This document shows, piece by piece, positions 30,774 through 40,476 of a stretch of 64,000 nt of DNA. The DNA is taken from assembly GCA_963842235.1 (NCBI GenBank), contig CAWJFT010000001.1, positions 1,116,001 through 1,180,000 of the forward strand. Reading direction: 5' to 3'. Made by a program: the position numbers and the translations under genes. Origin of the DNA: JACDAN01 sp963842235 (GTDB taxonomy: Bacteria > Actinomycetota > Thermoleophilia > Gaiellales > Gaiellaceae). The notes below the pieces were generated by a model, which made no database searches, was not told the DNA's origin, and saw only the letters and a list, made by a program, of their open reading frames with translations. The first letter of the stretch is position 1, and each line of letters opens with the position of its first letter.

Positions 30774-31991
30774 ATGGAGCTCCGGCGCTGGCCACGGAAG
30801 AACGATCCTGCATCGATCAAGGCGCGCCAGGAGGCGCTGGACGGGCGCGTCGATCGTGAGGTGTTCGGTCAAGACCTGACTCCTTGGGCCAAGGCTCAGG
30901 AGGCGCTGACCGGGATCTCCGTGATTCCGACGGCGGTGATCGGGCCGCTGACGATCTCGCTCGGCGACTACGAGCTGACCGAGCCCGAAGGCGAGATCGT
31001 GGAGCGCGGGCGCTCGACCGAGGACGTGTTCGTTCCGCTGGCACACACGGAAGGCTCGATGTCGGACTCGCTCTACCGGGGGGCCAGGGCGGCGACCGAG
31101 TCGGGGGGCTTTCGGACGGAGGTGCTCCGCGACCGGATCACGCGCGCTTCCTGCTTCATCTGCCGGTCGGCGGAGGAGGCGGCGGCTCTCGGCCGGTGGA
31201 TCGAGGGCTCGCTTCCGGCGATGCGCGAATGGCTCGCGGGGCGGGACGAGGCGTGGGTCTCGCGCTGGGCGAAGCTGCGCGAGGTCGAGACCCATGTGGT
31301 CGGGCCCATGTGCCACGTGATGTGGGCGTTCACGACCGGCGACGCGGTGGGCGCGAACATGATGACCCGGAACGCCTACGCGCTGAACATGGGGTTCGTG
31401 ATGGAACATGCTCCGGTGAAGCCCGACCGGGCGCTGCTCGAGGCGAACATGGGCGGCGACAAGAAGGTCTCCCACCGCTATTTCGAGCGCGGCGGGCACG
31501 GGAAGACGGTGATCGCCGAGTGCACGCTGACCGAGGACGCGGTCCGGCGGGTGCTGAGAACGACCATCGACGATCTCGTCGAGCTGTCCTGGGCAGGAAC
31601 GCACGGCGCCGTGGCGTCCGGGATGCAGTCCGTGGCGTTCACCCCGGCGACGGCGATCGCGGCAATCTTCGCGGCCACGGGCCAGGACCTCGGCATGGTC
31701 GGAACGAGCTCGATGGCACATGGGACCGGGAGGGGCGTCCAAGGCGGGCTGAACGCGGCGATTCGACTCCCCGGGCTCGAGGTGGCGACCGTCGGCGGCG
31801 GGACGACGCTCCCCTATGCGCGTTCGTGGCTCTCGCTGCTCGGGTGTGCGGGCCCGGGGAAGGTCTACCGCTTCGCCCAGATCGTGGCGGCGGCGACGCT
31901 CGCGTTGGAGATCTCCGCCTCGGCCGCGATGGCCACGTCCGGCTCGGAGAACTTCTTCAAGGCCCACTTCGAACGCGGCGGCCTTCGTTAG
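30774..31991 (+). CDS. Hydroxymethylglutaryl-CoA reductase family protein
   Basis: HMG-CoA reductase makes mevalonate, the committed step of that isoprenoid route. The 405-residue product shows the class I-like catalytic set: Glu in AHTEGSMSDS, Lys in GGDKKVSHRYFERGGHGKT, Asp in TTGDAVGANMMT, and a C-terminal His in FKAHFERGG. The N-terminus lacks membrane segments, as usual for prokaryotes. Whether the organism runs a full mevalonate pathway cannot be seen here. ATG at 30774 was chosen because the longer frame is antisense to folD. A hotdog thioesterase gene follows by 21 nt. Confidence 0.85.
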   Translation: MELRRWPRKNDPASIKARQEALDGRVDREVFGQDLTPWAKAQEALTGISVIPTAVIGPLTISLGDYELTEPEGEIVERGRSTEDVFVPLAHTEGSMSDSLYRGARAATESGGFRTEVLRDRITRASCFICRSAEEAAALGRWIEGSLPAMREWLAGRDEAWVSRWAKLREVETHVVGPMCHVMWAFTTGDAVGANMMTRNAYALNMGFVMEHAPVKPDRALLEANMGGDKKVSHRYFERGGHGKTVIAECTLTEDAVRRVLRTTIDDLVELSWAGTHGAVASGMQSVAFTPATAIAAIFAATGQDLGMVGTSSMAHGTGRGVQGGLNAAIRLPGLEVATVGGGTTLPYARSWLSLLGCAGPGKVYRFAQIVAAATLALEISASAAMATSGSENFFKAHFERGGLR

Positions 31992-32012
31992 AGCGGCGGC
32001 GGCACTACCCGG

Positions 32013-32480
32013 TTGAAGATTCCGCCCCATCACGACCCGGCTTGCTGGGGTTGCGGCGACAATCCGACCGGGATCCGGCTGCCGACGCCTCAGCGGGAGG
32101 GCGAGGCGTCGTACGAAGCGACGTTCTCGTTCTCCGAGCAGCACCAGGCCGCGCCCGGGCTCGTCCACGGCGGCCTCGTCGCCGCCGCGCTGGACGAGGG
32201 CTGCGGCCTGCTCGCCACCTGGTACCGCTTCCCCTCCGTCACCGCCCGGTTCGAGATTCGCTTCCTCGAGCCTGTGCACATCAACCGCGCGCTCACGATC
32301 TCTGCGCGGCTCGAGGCAGATCGCGGCCGCCGGCTCGAGATCAGCGGCGAGCTCAGGGACGCCGACGTCCTCCTCGCCGCCGCCAAGGGCTCGTTCGTCC
32401 ACGTCCCGTTGGAACACTTCCTGCGGACGCCAGAGGGCCGCGCCGCAGGAGAGGCGTGGCGCGAGCGGCTCGGCGGCTAG
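32013..32480 (+). CDS. Hotdog-fold thioesterase (PaaI/4HBT-like)
   Basis: The 155-residue protein has an N-terminal CWGCG segment common in 4HBT-superfamily acyl-CoA thioesterases. The hotdog core follows with APGLVHGGLVAAALDEGCG, in which HGG and the Asp/Glu of the central helix form the active site, and FEIRFLEPVHINRALTI. TTG at 32013 is the start. It lies 21 nt after the HMG-CoA reductase gene and may be co-transcribed. Its end overlaps the convergent lipoprotein gene by 4 nt. Confidence 0.85.
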   Translation: MKIPPHHDPACWGCGDNPTGIRLPTPQREGEASYEATFSFSEQHQAAPGLVHGGLVAAALDEGCGLLATWYRFPSVTARFEIRFLEPVHINRALTISARLEADRGRRLEISGELRDADVLLAAAKGSFVHVPLEHFLRTPEGRAAGEAWRERLGG

Positions 32481-33097
32481 ACGTCCAACGTCCAGGCCGC
32501 GATGCCCGCATGGCCCCCGGCCTCGGCGAACGCGATCACATTGTGCGTGCCCTTCGCAAGCTTCGTCTTGGGCACGATCCGGAAGCTGGGCGGCGTACCG
32601 TGCGTCCGCACAACCGTGACTTCCTCGCCGTCGATCCAGGCGCGCGTCTCGATCGGGCCGCGAACGGATGGAGGAACCTCCACCTGGAACCTGGGGCGAT
32701 TGAAGCTGTAGGCGATGGTGAGCTCGTTCAGCTGCACACGCCACTTGCCGTCCTCCCGGCGCATGATCATCGGCTTGACCCCCTCGCCTCCGTCGAGCGC
32801 GACCAGCGCAAGGTCATCACCCATTCGGACATCGAGCGCGGTCCGGGCGCTGCTGGCCGACACGGATACGTACTCGTCGCGAAGGCCCTTGAGAACCGTC
32901 GGCGATGTGAACCGGTCCTCCGAGACCTGGCTCTTGATCCGTTGGGACAGCGCCTCCCAAACCTTGTCGCCGCTCTGCCCCGCAGCCGCCTGCGAGAACG
33001 CGCGAAAGGCGTCGACCGGCTGTTCGTCGTCGCCGCCGTTTCCGCCGCAACCGGCCAGGATCAGAACACCCGCGAGAGCAATCAGCCGCAAGAGCAC
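32477..33097 (-). CDS. Lipoprotein of unknown function
   Basis: From GTG at 33097 the product starts LLRLIALAGVLILAGCGG: a lipoprotein signal peptide with lipobox LAGC. The remaining 180 or so residues are predicted mixed alpha/beta, with a helical first third (QPVDAFRAFSQAAAGQ) and a beta-rich end (AWIDGEEVTVV, GTHNVIAFAEAGGHAG). The second part resembles the mce/DUF4878-like stress lipoproteins in layout only. The function is unknown. It is divergent from rsgA by 206 nt. Confidence 0.75.
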   Translation of the reverse strand: MLLRLIALAGVLILAGCGGNGGDDEQPVDAFRAFSQAAAGQSGDKVWEALSQRIKSQVSEDRFTSPTVLKGLRDEYVSVSASSARTALDVRMGDDLALVALDGGEGVKPMIMRREDGKWRVQLNELTIAYSFNRPRFQVEVPPSVRGPIETRAWIDGEEVTVVRTHGTPPSFRIVPKTKLAKGTHNVIAFAEAGGHAGIAAWTLDV

Positions 33098-33303
33098 GCC
33101 GAGACGATAGTGACGCCGGCGCCCTTGACGTACGTCGACCGGCTCCCTACCCTGCCTCGAGCGCGCAAAGCGCGGCCCGCGACGAGAGGAGGCGCCATGA
33201 CAGCTGAGCTTGATCGCTTCCACACTCGCAGGGCCTCACTCCGCTAGCGAACTCCCGGTCCTGCGAGACCCGCTTCGTCCGTCCTTGCAGGAAAGGAGTC
33301 AGC

Positions 33304-34359
33304 TTGCAGTACCCCAATCTCGAACGTCTCGGCTGGAACGACGAGATCGCTCGCACATTCGAAGAACACGCAGCGGGCCTCGAGCCTGGCCGCGTCGCGG
33401 TCCAGCACCGCGGCGCCTGGCAGGTTGCGACCGAACAACGCGAGCTCAGCGCCGAGCTCACCGGCCGGCTTCGGCACGAGGCCGCGCCCGGCGAGCTGCC
33501 GGTCGTCGGCGACTGGATCGCGCTTCGCGACGGCCTCATCGACGTAGTCCTCCCGCGCACGAGCAAGTTCTCGCGCAAGACGCCGTGGACCGTCGTGGCC
33601 GAGCAGGTGCTCGTCGCGAACGTGGACGTGGCGTTCCTGGTCATGGGTCTCGACGACCGCGACTTCAACATCCGGCGGCTCGAGCGCTACCTGACGACTG
33701 CCTGGGAAGGCGGCGCCACGCCTGTGATCGTGCTGAACAAGGCCGACCTCACCGACGACCTCGACGGCCGAATCGCCGAGACCGACACCGTGGCCTTCGG
33801 CGTCCCGATCCACGCCGTCAGCGCCCGAACCGGCGACGGCGTCGATGAGCTGCGCCTGCACCTCGCCGAGGGACGAACGGCGGTGCTGCTCGGCTCCTCG
33901 GGCGTCGGCAAGTCGTCGATCATCAACCGCCTGCTCGGCGACGAGCGCTTCAAGACGGCCGACGTCCGCTCCGACGGACGAGGACGCCACACGACGTCGC
34001 ACCGAGAGCTCGTCACGGTGCCGGGCGGCGGCGTCATCATCGACACACCCGGGCTCCGGGAGCTCCAGCTGTGGGAGACCGATGAGGGGCTCGACCAGGC
34101 GTTCGTCGACGTCGCCGACCTGATCGCGGCCTGCCGCTTCTCGGATTGCCAGCACCGGACCGAACCGGGCTGTGCGGTCAAGGCCGCGCTCGCGGACGGC
34201 TCCCTCACGCGTGAGCGCTGGGAGAGCTACCAGAAGCTCCAGCGCGAGCTAGCGCGCCTGGATCGGAAGCTCGACCCAAAGCTCCAGTCCGAGGAGCGCA
34301 AGAAGTGGCGCGCGATGACGAAGTCGCACCGCAAGCGACGGAAGGTCGTCGGCCGCTGA
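33304..34359 (+). CDS. rsgA: Small-ribosomal-subunit biogenesis GTPase RsgA
   Basis: RsgA is a circularly permuted GTPase that checks late 30S assembly. Motifs appear in permuted order: an N-terminal OB domain, NKAD (G4), SAR (G5), the P-loop GSSGVGKSS (G1) and DTPG (G3). The C-terminal zinc knuckle follows (CRFSDCQHRTEPGC), with a basic tail. TTG at 33304 has a good GAAAGGAG site 7 nt upstream. It abuts the convergent FtsX-type gene with no gap. Confidence 0.95.
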   Translation: MQYPNLERLGWNDEIARTFEEHAAGLEPGRVAVQHRGAWQVATEQRELSAELTGRLRHEAAPGELPVVGDWIALRDGLIDVVLPRTSKFSRKTPWTVVAEQVLVANVDVAFLVMGLDDRDFNIRRLERYLTTAWEGGATPVIVLNKADLTDDLDGRIAETDTVAFGVPIHAVSARTGDGVDELRLHLAEGRTAVLLGSSGVGKSSIINRLLGDERFKTADVRSDGRGRHTTSHRELVTVPGGGVIIDTPGLRELQLWETDEGLDQAFVDVADLIAACRFSDCQHRTEPGCAVKAALADGSLTRERWESYQKLQRELARLDRKLDPKLQSEERKKWRAMTKSHRKRRKVVGR

Positions 34360-36918
34360 CTACTCGTACTGCAGCGCCTGGAGCACGTTGAGCCGGGCGG
34401 CGCGGCGGGCCGGGAAGATCGCCGCGAGGATCCCGACGATGACAGCCGCGATGGCGAAGATGATCAGCTGCCCGATCGGAAGCGTGAACGCGATGAAGTC
34501 GACACGCGCCACGAGCAGCGCGCCGAGGACGACCCCGAGCACGATGCCGAGCGTGCCGCCGATCAAGGCCGTGATCACGCTCTCGTGGCGGATCATCCGG
34601 CGTACCTGCCTCCGGGTCATGCCGATTGCGCGCAGCATTCCGATCTCGCGCGTGCGCTCGAAGACGGTGAGCACCAGCGTGTTCACTATCCCGAACAGAC
34701 TCACGATCACAGACAGCGCGAGCAGCACGTAGAGGATGTTGAGGACCGAACTGAGCCCCGAGATCTGGTTATCGATGAACTCCTCCCGGGTCTGCACCTT
34801 CGCGTTGGGGAACTCCGAGAGCGTCTTCTCGAGCGCTGCCTTGTTTGCGTCGGTCTGACCGCCCTTCATGATCACGAACGAGAAGAGGTTGCTCGGCCGC
34901 GCGTTGAAGCGATCCCACGTGCTCGCGGAGATCGTGACCGGCCCGAAGGGGGACCCACCGGTGGGCGGTTCGAAGATCCCCCTGACCTCGAACTGCTTGT
35001 TGTCGCCGTTTGCGAACGTCATCTCGACCGGCGACCCGACTCGCAGCTTGTGGTCGTCGGCGTAGCTGTCCGTCACGAAGGCGCCGTTGTCGCCCAGATT
35101 GGCGAGCAGGGCGTTCGATCCCTCCTTCCACTTGATCGAGAAGATCCTGCTCGTCGGCGGATCGACCGCCGTTGCGTCGAAGGTCTTCCCGAACGCCCGC
35201 GCCTGTCCTACGCGGACGCTGCCGACCGCATCGACACCGGGCGCCTTGCTCGCAGCCTCCCCGACGCTCACCGGAAGCGGCGAGAAGTTGTTCTGCGCGG
35301 TCACCGCGTAGTCCGCCTGCTGCCAGAGCTCGTCGACAGCGTCGCGGAACGTGGAGACGATGCCCGCCGCGAGGACTGAAACGAGCGTGACGAGTGCGAG
35401 TCCGATCATCAGCGCCGCGGCGGTCGAAGCCGTCCGTTGCGGATTCCGCTGTGCGTTGTCGCGGGCCAGCGTGCCGCTGACTCCGCCGAGCTTCGTCGCC
35501 GGCCAGCCGAGAGCAGCGGCGAGCGGCCTGACCAGGCGCTCGGCGAGCAGCGCGACTCCGAGGAAGATCAGGAGCGCGCCCAGGCCCATCCAGATGAGCA
35601 GCGTCCTCGTGCTCAGGTTAGGCCCGAAGAGGCTCCACAAGAGGGCGGCGAACCCGGCCAGGGTGACCAAGATCGACGCCGGGACCCGGAAGCGGGCGAA
35701 GCGCGACTGCGGGAGGGTCGCGCCCTCGCGGACAGCCGCGATCGGCGGCACGCGCGTGGCCCGGAACGCAGGCCGGAGGCTCGCCACGAGGGTGACGATG
35801 ATCCCCGCCGCGAGCGCGATCACGACGGCGGTCGGCCGCAGGATGAGCCCGCTGTTCGGGAGCGTGAAGCCGACGGCATCGAAAAGCCAGAACAGCCCTT
35901 TCGCGAGCCCCACGCCCACGGCGAGCCCTGCGAGCGAGGCGAGAATGCCGACGACGAGCGCCTCGAGCAGGATCGACGTCAGGATCTGCCGACGGGAGCC
36001 GCCGATCGTCCTGACCGTCGCGAACTCTCGTGTCCGCTGCGCGATCGTGATCGAGAGCGAGTTCGCGATCACGAAGCTGCCGACGAAAAGCGCGATACCT
36101 CCAAACGCGAGCAGAAAGCCGCGCAGGAAGGAGATGAAGCTGCTTGTCTCCTCCGCGTCGTCGTGCGCCTGTTGCGTGGCCGTCTTCACCTGCGCGCTGG
36201 GCGGAAGCACGCCGCGGAGGCCGTTGACCAGCTCGGTGTCGGAGACGTCGGGCTTGGCGGCGACGGAGATCTCGTCGAGGCGGCCCTCCTTTTGGAAGAG
36301 CTTCTGGGCGGTCGGCAGATCGAAGCCGGCCAACGTTGCGCCGCCGATCGTCGACACCGAGCCGAAGCGGACGAAGCCGGAGATGCGCAGCTTCTGCGCC
36401 GGGCCCTGCGCCTGGACGCCAACCGGCTGGCCGATCTTGAAGTGCTCCTTGTCCGCAGTGGACTTGTCGATCACGACCTGGCCGTTCCCCGGCCATGACC
36501 CCTCGACCAGCGTGAGCACGCTGAAGCGCGAGTTCGCCCCCGCGACGCTGAAGCCGAGGTTCGGCGCGCCGCCGTACACGATCGCCTTCCCGTCGTCGCC
36601 GATCAACTGCGCCTCGCCGTTGACGCTCCCCTCAGCCGCGGCGACCTCGGGGAGCTTCTTGACCTCGGGCAGGAGCGACTCGCTCAGCGTGGGCGCGTTC
36701 GTTCCGCTGCCCTCGGTGAGGTCGAACGCCGACTTGCCGCTGATGACCGCGTCGGAGCCCTTGCGGGTGTCCGTGAAGATCGAGTCGAACGCCTGGTCGA
36801 TCGAATCCGTGAGCATGAAGGTGCCCGCGACCATCGCGACCCCGAGGACGATCGCGATCGCGGTGAGCGCGGTGCGGAGCTTTCGGCCGAGCAGGCCTTT
36901 GAGCGCGAACCGGACCAC
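34360..36918 (-). CDS. FtsX/MacB-type ABC transporter permease (two-module)
   Basis: This 852-residue permease has two FtsX modules. There is an N-terminal membrane helix (about 14-36), a long extracytoplasmic MacB-like domain, and helices near 270-390 carrying the first FtsX core. A middle helix pair (about 415-460), a second extracytoplasmic domain and a second FtsX core (about 735-850) follow, ending in AARLNVLQALQYE. Such proteins couple an ATPase to export or cell-wall work. No cognate ATPase lies on its strand; the divergent ABC operon at 36973 is the nearest. The start is GTG. Confidence 0.9.
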   Translation of the reverse strand: MVRFALKGLLGRKLRTALTAIAIVLGVAMVAGTFMLTDSIDQAFDSIFTDTRKGSDAVISGKSAFDLTEGSGTNAPTLSESLLPEVKKLPEVAAAEGSVNGEAQLIGDDGKAIVYGGAPNLGFSVAGANSRFSVLTLVEGSWPGNGQVVIDKSTADKEHFKIGQPVGVQAQGPAQKLRISGFVRFGSVSTIGGATLAGFDLPTAQKLFQKEGRLDEISVAAKPDVSDTELVNGLRGVLPPSAQVKTATQQAHDDAEETSSFISFLRGFLLAFGGIALFVGSFVIANSLSITIAQRTREFATVRTIGGSRRQILTSILLEALVVGILASLAGLAVGVGLAKGLFWLFDAVGFTLPNSGLILRPTAVVIALAAGIIVTLVASLRPAFRATRVPPIAAVREGATLPQSRFARFRVPASILVTLAGFAALLWSLFGPNLSTRTLLIWMGLGALLIFLGVALLAERLVRPLAAALGWPATKLGGVSGTLARDNAQRNPQRTASTAAALMIGLALVTLVSVLAAGIVSTFRDAVDELWQQADYAVTAQNNFSPLPVSVGEAASKAPGVDAVGSVRVGQARAFGKTFDATAVDPPTSRIFSIKWKEGSNALLANLGDNGAFVTDSYADDHKLRVGSPVEMTFANGDNKQFEVRGIFEPPTGGSPFGPVTISASTWDRFNARPSNLFSFVIMKGGQTDANKAALEKTLSEFPNAKVQTREEFIDNQISGLSSVLNILYVLLALSVIVSLFGIVNTLVLTVFERTREIGMLRAIGMTRRQVRRMIRHESVITALIGGTLGIVLGVVLGALLVARVDFIAFTLPIGQLIIFAIAAVIVGILAAIFPARRAARLNVLQALQYE

Positions 36919-36972
36919 GTGTGCATGGTGCCGAAAAGCTGAGGAGCGAGGGCGGTAGCCTCACGGACACCG

Positions 36973-37911
36973 TTGTCGAGCCCTCTCCCTGACCCGTCAC
37001 AGCAGGCGGCCAGCGTCGTCGTCTCGGCGCGCGGGGTCGTCAAGCGCTACGGCCATACGGTCGCGCTCGCCGGCCTCGACGCGGAGATCGGCCCGGGCAT
37101 CACCGGACTGCTCGGCTCGAACGGCGCGGGCAAGACGACCTTCATCTCGCTCATCCTCGGGCTCCGTTCGCGCGACGCCGGTGAGCTGAACGTCCTCGGC
37201 CACGATCCCGCGACGGCCGGGATCGACGTGCGGTCACGCGTCGGCTACGCGCCCGAGCACCACGATCTTCCCGCGGAGCTCGCGGCAACCGATCTCGTCC
37301 GGCACCTCTCGGAGATGCACCTGCTCCCGCACCGCGCCGCGGTGCAGCGCGCGAACGACGCGCTCTGGCTCGTCGGCCTCGGCGAAGAGCGCTTCCGGCC
37401 TGTCGGGACGATGTCCACCGGCCAGCGGCAGCGCGTGAAGCTCGCCTCCGCGATCGCACACGACCCCGAGCTCGTCCTCCTCGACGAGCCGACCGACGGG
37501 CTCGATCCGATGCAGCGGACGGAGATGCTGGATCTCATCCGCCGCATCGGCACCGAGTTCGGCATGCACATCGTCGTGTCGTCCCACCACCTCGAGGAGG
37601 TGGAGCGAATCTGCGATGCCGTCGTCATCGTCGAGGGCGGCGAGGTCGTGCGAGCCGGGACGCTCGCGGATCTGCGCCGAGGCCCCGAAGGGCTCCTGGT
37701 CGAGGTGGATGAGCGAGCCGACGAGCTGGCGGAGATCCTTTCCGAGCACGGCTTCGACGTGAGCGTCGAAGGTGACGTCCTGCTCATCGGCGGCGAGGAC
37801 GCCGTCCACGACGCCGTTCGCGACGGCGTCGCAGACCTCGGAATCGGCCTGCGGCGACTGGGAACGCGTGGACGCACCCTCGAAGACGTCTACATGGGCG
37901 GTGGAACGTGA
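36973..37911 (+). CDS. ABC transporter ATP-binding protein (cassette 1)
   Basis: This ATPase of an ABC-2 type exporter has a Walker A (GSNGAGKTT), a signature STGQRQRVKLASA in place of LSGGQ, a Walker B (LVLLDEPTDGLDP) and a switch His (SSHHLEE). The C-terminal roughly 70 residues form the accessory domain typical of the CcmA/DrrA-like group. The start is TTG at 36973. Its stop overlaps the following permease by 4 nt. Confidence 0.92.
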   Translation: MSSPLPDPSQQAASVVVSARGVVKRYGHTVALAGLDAEIGPGITGLLGSNGAGKTTFISLILGLRSRDAGELNVLGHDPATAGIDVRSRVGYAPEHHDLPAELAATDLVRHLSEMHLLPHRAAVQRANDALWLVGLGEERFRPVGTMSTGQRQRVKLASAIAHDPELVLLDEPTDGLDPMQRTEMLDLIRRIGTEFGMHIVVSSHHLEEVERICDAVVIVEGGEVVRAGTLADLRRGPEGLLVEVDERADELAEILSEHGFDVSVEGDVLLIGGEDAVHDAVRDGVADLGIGLRRLGTRGRTLEDVYMGGGT

Positions 37912-38780
37912 CGGCCGACGCGCGGCTCTTCGACCTGGGCTACCGCGCCTATGAGGGCGCGCGCGAGCGTCCGGCCCGGGCGATCCTCACGCTGGCCGTG
38001 TTCACGGTGCGGCGCGTCCTCGGCCTGGGTCGCGGCGCGCGGCACAAGGTCCTCCCCGCGATCACGCTTGCGATCGCGTTCCTCCCGGCCCTCACGTCTG
38101 TCGCCTTCTCTGTGATCGCAGACAACATCGCCACGGGCGACTTGATCACGTACGGCGACTACATGTTCATCATCGGAAGCGCCCTCGCGCTCTTTGCCGC
38201 GCTCATCGCTCCCGAGGCGCTCTGCCCGGACCGGCGCACCGGAATGCTCGGGCTCTACCTCGCCGGCCCCCTCGACCGAAACCGCTACCTGCTCGCTAAA
38301 GGCCTCGGGGTGCTCGCGGTCATGCTCCTCATCACCGTCGGCCCGCTGCTGTTCATGCTCGCGGCGTTCGTCATCGCGGGCCAGGGGCCGAGCGTCGGAG
38401 AGACGCCGCTGCTCCTCCTCCGCATCGCCGCCACCGGGCTCGTGACCGCGCTGCTCTACGCATCCCTCTCGATGGCGGTTTCCAGCTTGACGACGCGCAG
38501 GGCCGCCGCCGCCGTGGGCGTCGTGCTTCTGCTCCTGGTGCCCGCCAGCGTCGTCCGGCCGGCGATCGACGCCGGGGCACCGAACGTCCTCGATCTCCTC
38601 AGCTTCCCGTTCGTCGTGTTCGATCTCTCTTACCGCATCTTCGGCGAGCAGCCCGACGACAACACTGCGCCGGTCAGAGAACTCGCGACGTGGGTCGTCG
38701 CGGGAGGCGTCGCTGCGGCGATCGTGGCTGGCGCGCTCGTGTGTTGGTTCAGATACCGGCGCATCGAGGCCTTCCGGTGA
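37908..38780 (+). CDS. ABC-2 type permease (cassette 1)
   Basis: The 290-residue membrane protein has six main hydrophobic helices, with basic cytoplasmic segments (RARGARHKV-like, CPDRRTGMLGLYLAGPLDRNRYLLAKG). That last motif, followed by a hydrophobic helix, is typical of the ABC-2/NatB-like permeases partnered with CcmA-type ATPases. The start GTG overlaps the upstream ATPase stop, and its stop overlaps the next ATPase start, so all four genes 36973-40443 are translationally coupled. The substrate is unknown. Confidence 0.88.
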   Translation: MTADARLFDLGYRAYEGARERPARAILTLAVFTVRRVLGLGRGARHKVLPAITLAIAFLPALTSVAFSVIADNIATGDLITYGDYMFIIGSALALFAALIAPEALCPDRRTGMLGLYLAGPLDRNRYLLAKGLGVLAVMLLITVGPLLFMLAAFVIAGQGPSVGETPLLLLRIAATGLVTALLYASLSMAVSSLTTRRAAAAVGVVLLLLVPASVVRPAIDAGAPNVLDLLSFPFVVFDLSYRIFGEQPDDNTAPVRELATWVVAGGVAAAIVAGALVCWFRYRRIEAFR

Positions 38781-39703
38781 GCGCCGCCGACCCCCGGGTC
38801 GTCGCCGACGGCGTCTCGAAGTGGTTCGGAGCGCTCGTCGCTGTTTCCGACGTCAGCTTCGACGTCGGGGCTGGGGTAACGGCGCTCCTCGGGCCGAACG
38901 GCGCCGGCAAGTCGACGATGTTCCGCATGCTCTGCGGCCTTGCTCGGCCGTCCAAGGGCACCGTTCGCGTCCTCGGCCGGGACCCTCGCGCAGACACCGG
39001 CGTGACACGGATGATCGGGCTCGTCCCTCAGCAGGAGAGCGTCTTCGAGCCCTTGACGGCACGCGAGTTCGTCGCCCTCGCCGCCCGCCTGTACGGGCTC
39101 CCGAGTCCCGAGCGCGCGGCGAGCGCAGCGTTGGAGGTGGTAGGCCTCGACCCTTCGGACCGTCGGCGGCTCCCCGCGTATTCCAAGGGAATGCGGCAGC
39201 GGGCCAAGGTGGCGCAGGCGATCGTTCACGACCCCGCGGTGCTCGTTCTCGACGAGCCGCTGACGGGGCTAGATCCGCGCCAGCGGGCCGATCTCGTTGC
39301 ACTGTTCCGGCGGCTCGGAAGCGAAGGGCGCTGCGTGATCGTCTCAAGCCACGTGCTCGACGAAGTCGAGCGGCTCGGCTCGCAGGTGCTGGTCATGTCG
39401 CAGGGTCGGCTCGCCGCGGCCGGCGACTTTCGCGAGTTGCGGGCGCTGATGGACGACCGGCCGATGCGGGTCCGCGTGCGAACGGACCGTCCGCGCGAGC
39501 TCGCAGGGGCGCTGCTCGAAGGCGGGACTGCGGTTGGCGTGCGCCTCGACGGCGATCAGGTGCTCGAGCTCGACACGAGGGACGCACGCGCGCTGGCCCA
39601 TGCACTCGCACCGGTCGCGCGCGAGCGGCAGGCCCGCCTCTACGAGGTGAACCCGCTCGACGCCGACCTCGAGGGCGTCTTCCGCTACGTGGTGCAGCGA
39701 TGA
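38777..39703 (+). CDS. ABC transporter ATP-binding protein (cassette 2)
   Basis: The 308-residue ATPase has Walker A GPNGAGKST, a degenerate signature YSKGMRQRAKVAQA, Walker B LVLDEPLTGLDP and the switch His in SSHVLDE. Its C-terminal accessory domain resembles that of cassette 1, suggesting duplication or a four-part complex. GTG at 38777 (VSAADPRVV) overlaps the previous stop; the longer frame upstream shadows the permease. Confidence 0.92.
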   Translation: MSAADPRVVADGVSKWFGALVAVSDVSFDVGAGVTALLGPNGAGKSTMFRMLCGLARPSKGTVRVLGRDPRADTGVTRMIGLVPQQESVFEPLTAREFVALAARLYGLPSPERAASAALEVVGLDPSDRRRLPAYSKGMRQRAKVAQAIVHDPAVLVLDEPLTGLDPRQRADLVALFRRLGSEGRCVIVSSHVLDEVERLGSQVLVMSQGRLAAAGDFRELRALMDDRPMRVRVRTDRPRELAGALLEGGTAVGVRLDGDQVLELDTRDARALAHALAPVARERQARLYEVNPLDADLEGVFRYVVQR

Positions 39704-40443
39704 GCACCGCCGAAGCCACGGCGACGCGCCCGAGCCCGCTGACCTCGGTGGCCGCCCTCTACCGGCTCTTACTTCGTACCCAGGTCACGGTCCCACGCCT
39801 GCTCGGGATCGCGGCCCTCGGCGCGATCGCCGTCCTGATCGGAGTCCTCGCCCGCTGGGACGACAACTCCGCTCAATCGGTCGCCGATGCAGTCTCTTCC
39901 TATGGGCTGGGGATCCTCGTGCCGCTCGCCACGCTCTGGCTGGGCACGTCCGCGATCGGAGACCTTGTCGAGGACCGCCTCCTGGTCTACCTCTGGCTGA
40001 AGCCGGTGCCGCGCTGGCAGCTTCCCGCCGCAGCCGTCCTCGCGACCGTCACCGTGGTCGTGCCTCTGACCGCAGTGCCGCTCGCAGCGTCCACCTTTGC
40101 CGCGGGAGCCCCCGATGTGGCCGTCCCGGCGTTTTTCGCGGCTGCGCTTGCGGCGCTGGCTTATGCCGGACTGTTCGTCGCGGCCGGGCTGTGGTTCCGG
40201 CGGGCGGTCTGGTGGGGACTCGCGTTCGTACTGCTCTGGGAGAACGTCGTCGCCTACACGGCGGAGGGCGCGGCCCGTTTCACGGTCATCGGCTGGGCGT
40301 CATCCATTCTCGGGCTCGCATCGAACGTCGATGTGCAGCTCGAGGCGGGGTCAGCTGCCTCTGCGTTCGTAGTCCTCCCCGCGATCGCTGTCGCCGGTTG
40401 GCTGATTGCGACCTGGCGCTATCGCCGGATGGACATCGACTGA
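39700..40443 (+). CDS. ABC-2 type permease (cassette 2)
   Basis: The 247-residue membrane protein has six predicted helices and the cytoplasmic motif EDRLLVYLWLKPVPRWQLPAA, the same kind of signature as in the cassette 1 permease. ATG at 39700 overlaps the ATPase stop (ATGA). It is last in the four-gene operon and is followed by the convergent tRNA-Cys. Confidence 0.88.
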   Translation: MSTAEATATRPSPLTSVAALYRLLLRTQVTVPRLLGIAALGAIAVLIGVLARWDDNSAQSVADAVSSYGLGILVPLATLWLGTSAIGDLVEDRLLVYLWLKPVPRWQLPAAAVLATVTVVVPLTAVPLAASTFAAGAPDVAVPAFFAAALAALAYAGLFVAAGLWFRRAVWWGLAFVLLWENVVAYTAEGAARFTVIGWASSILGLASNVDVQLEAGSAASAFVVLPAIAVAGWLIATWRYRRMDID

Positions 40444-40476
40444 CGGCTCTCGGGCCGTCCGGTCCAGCGGTAAGAG

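Noticed and set aside
30765..32744. 659-codon minus-strand open frame opposite HMG-CoA reductase and the thioesterase
   Set aside because: It is antisense to well-supported genes and its translation is Arg/Pro/Gly-rich with no motif; high GC makes such frames common.
38821..39699. Upstream part of the long frame that contains the cassette 2 permease
   Set aside because: It shadows the ATPase gene in another frame; the real start is ATG 39700 with a 4-nt overlap.
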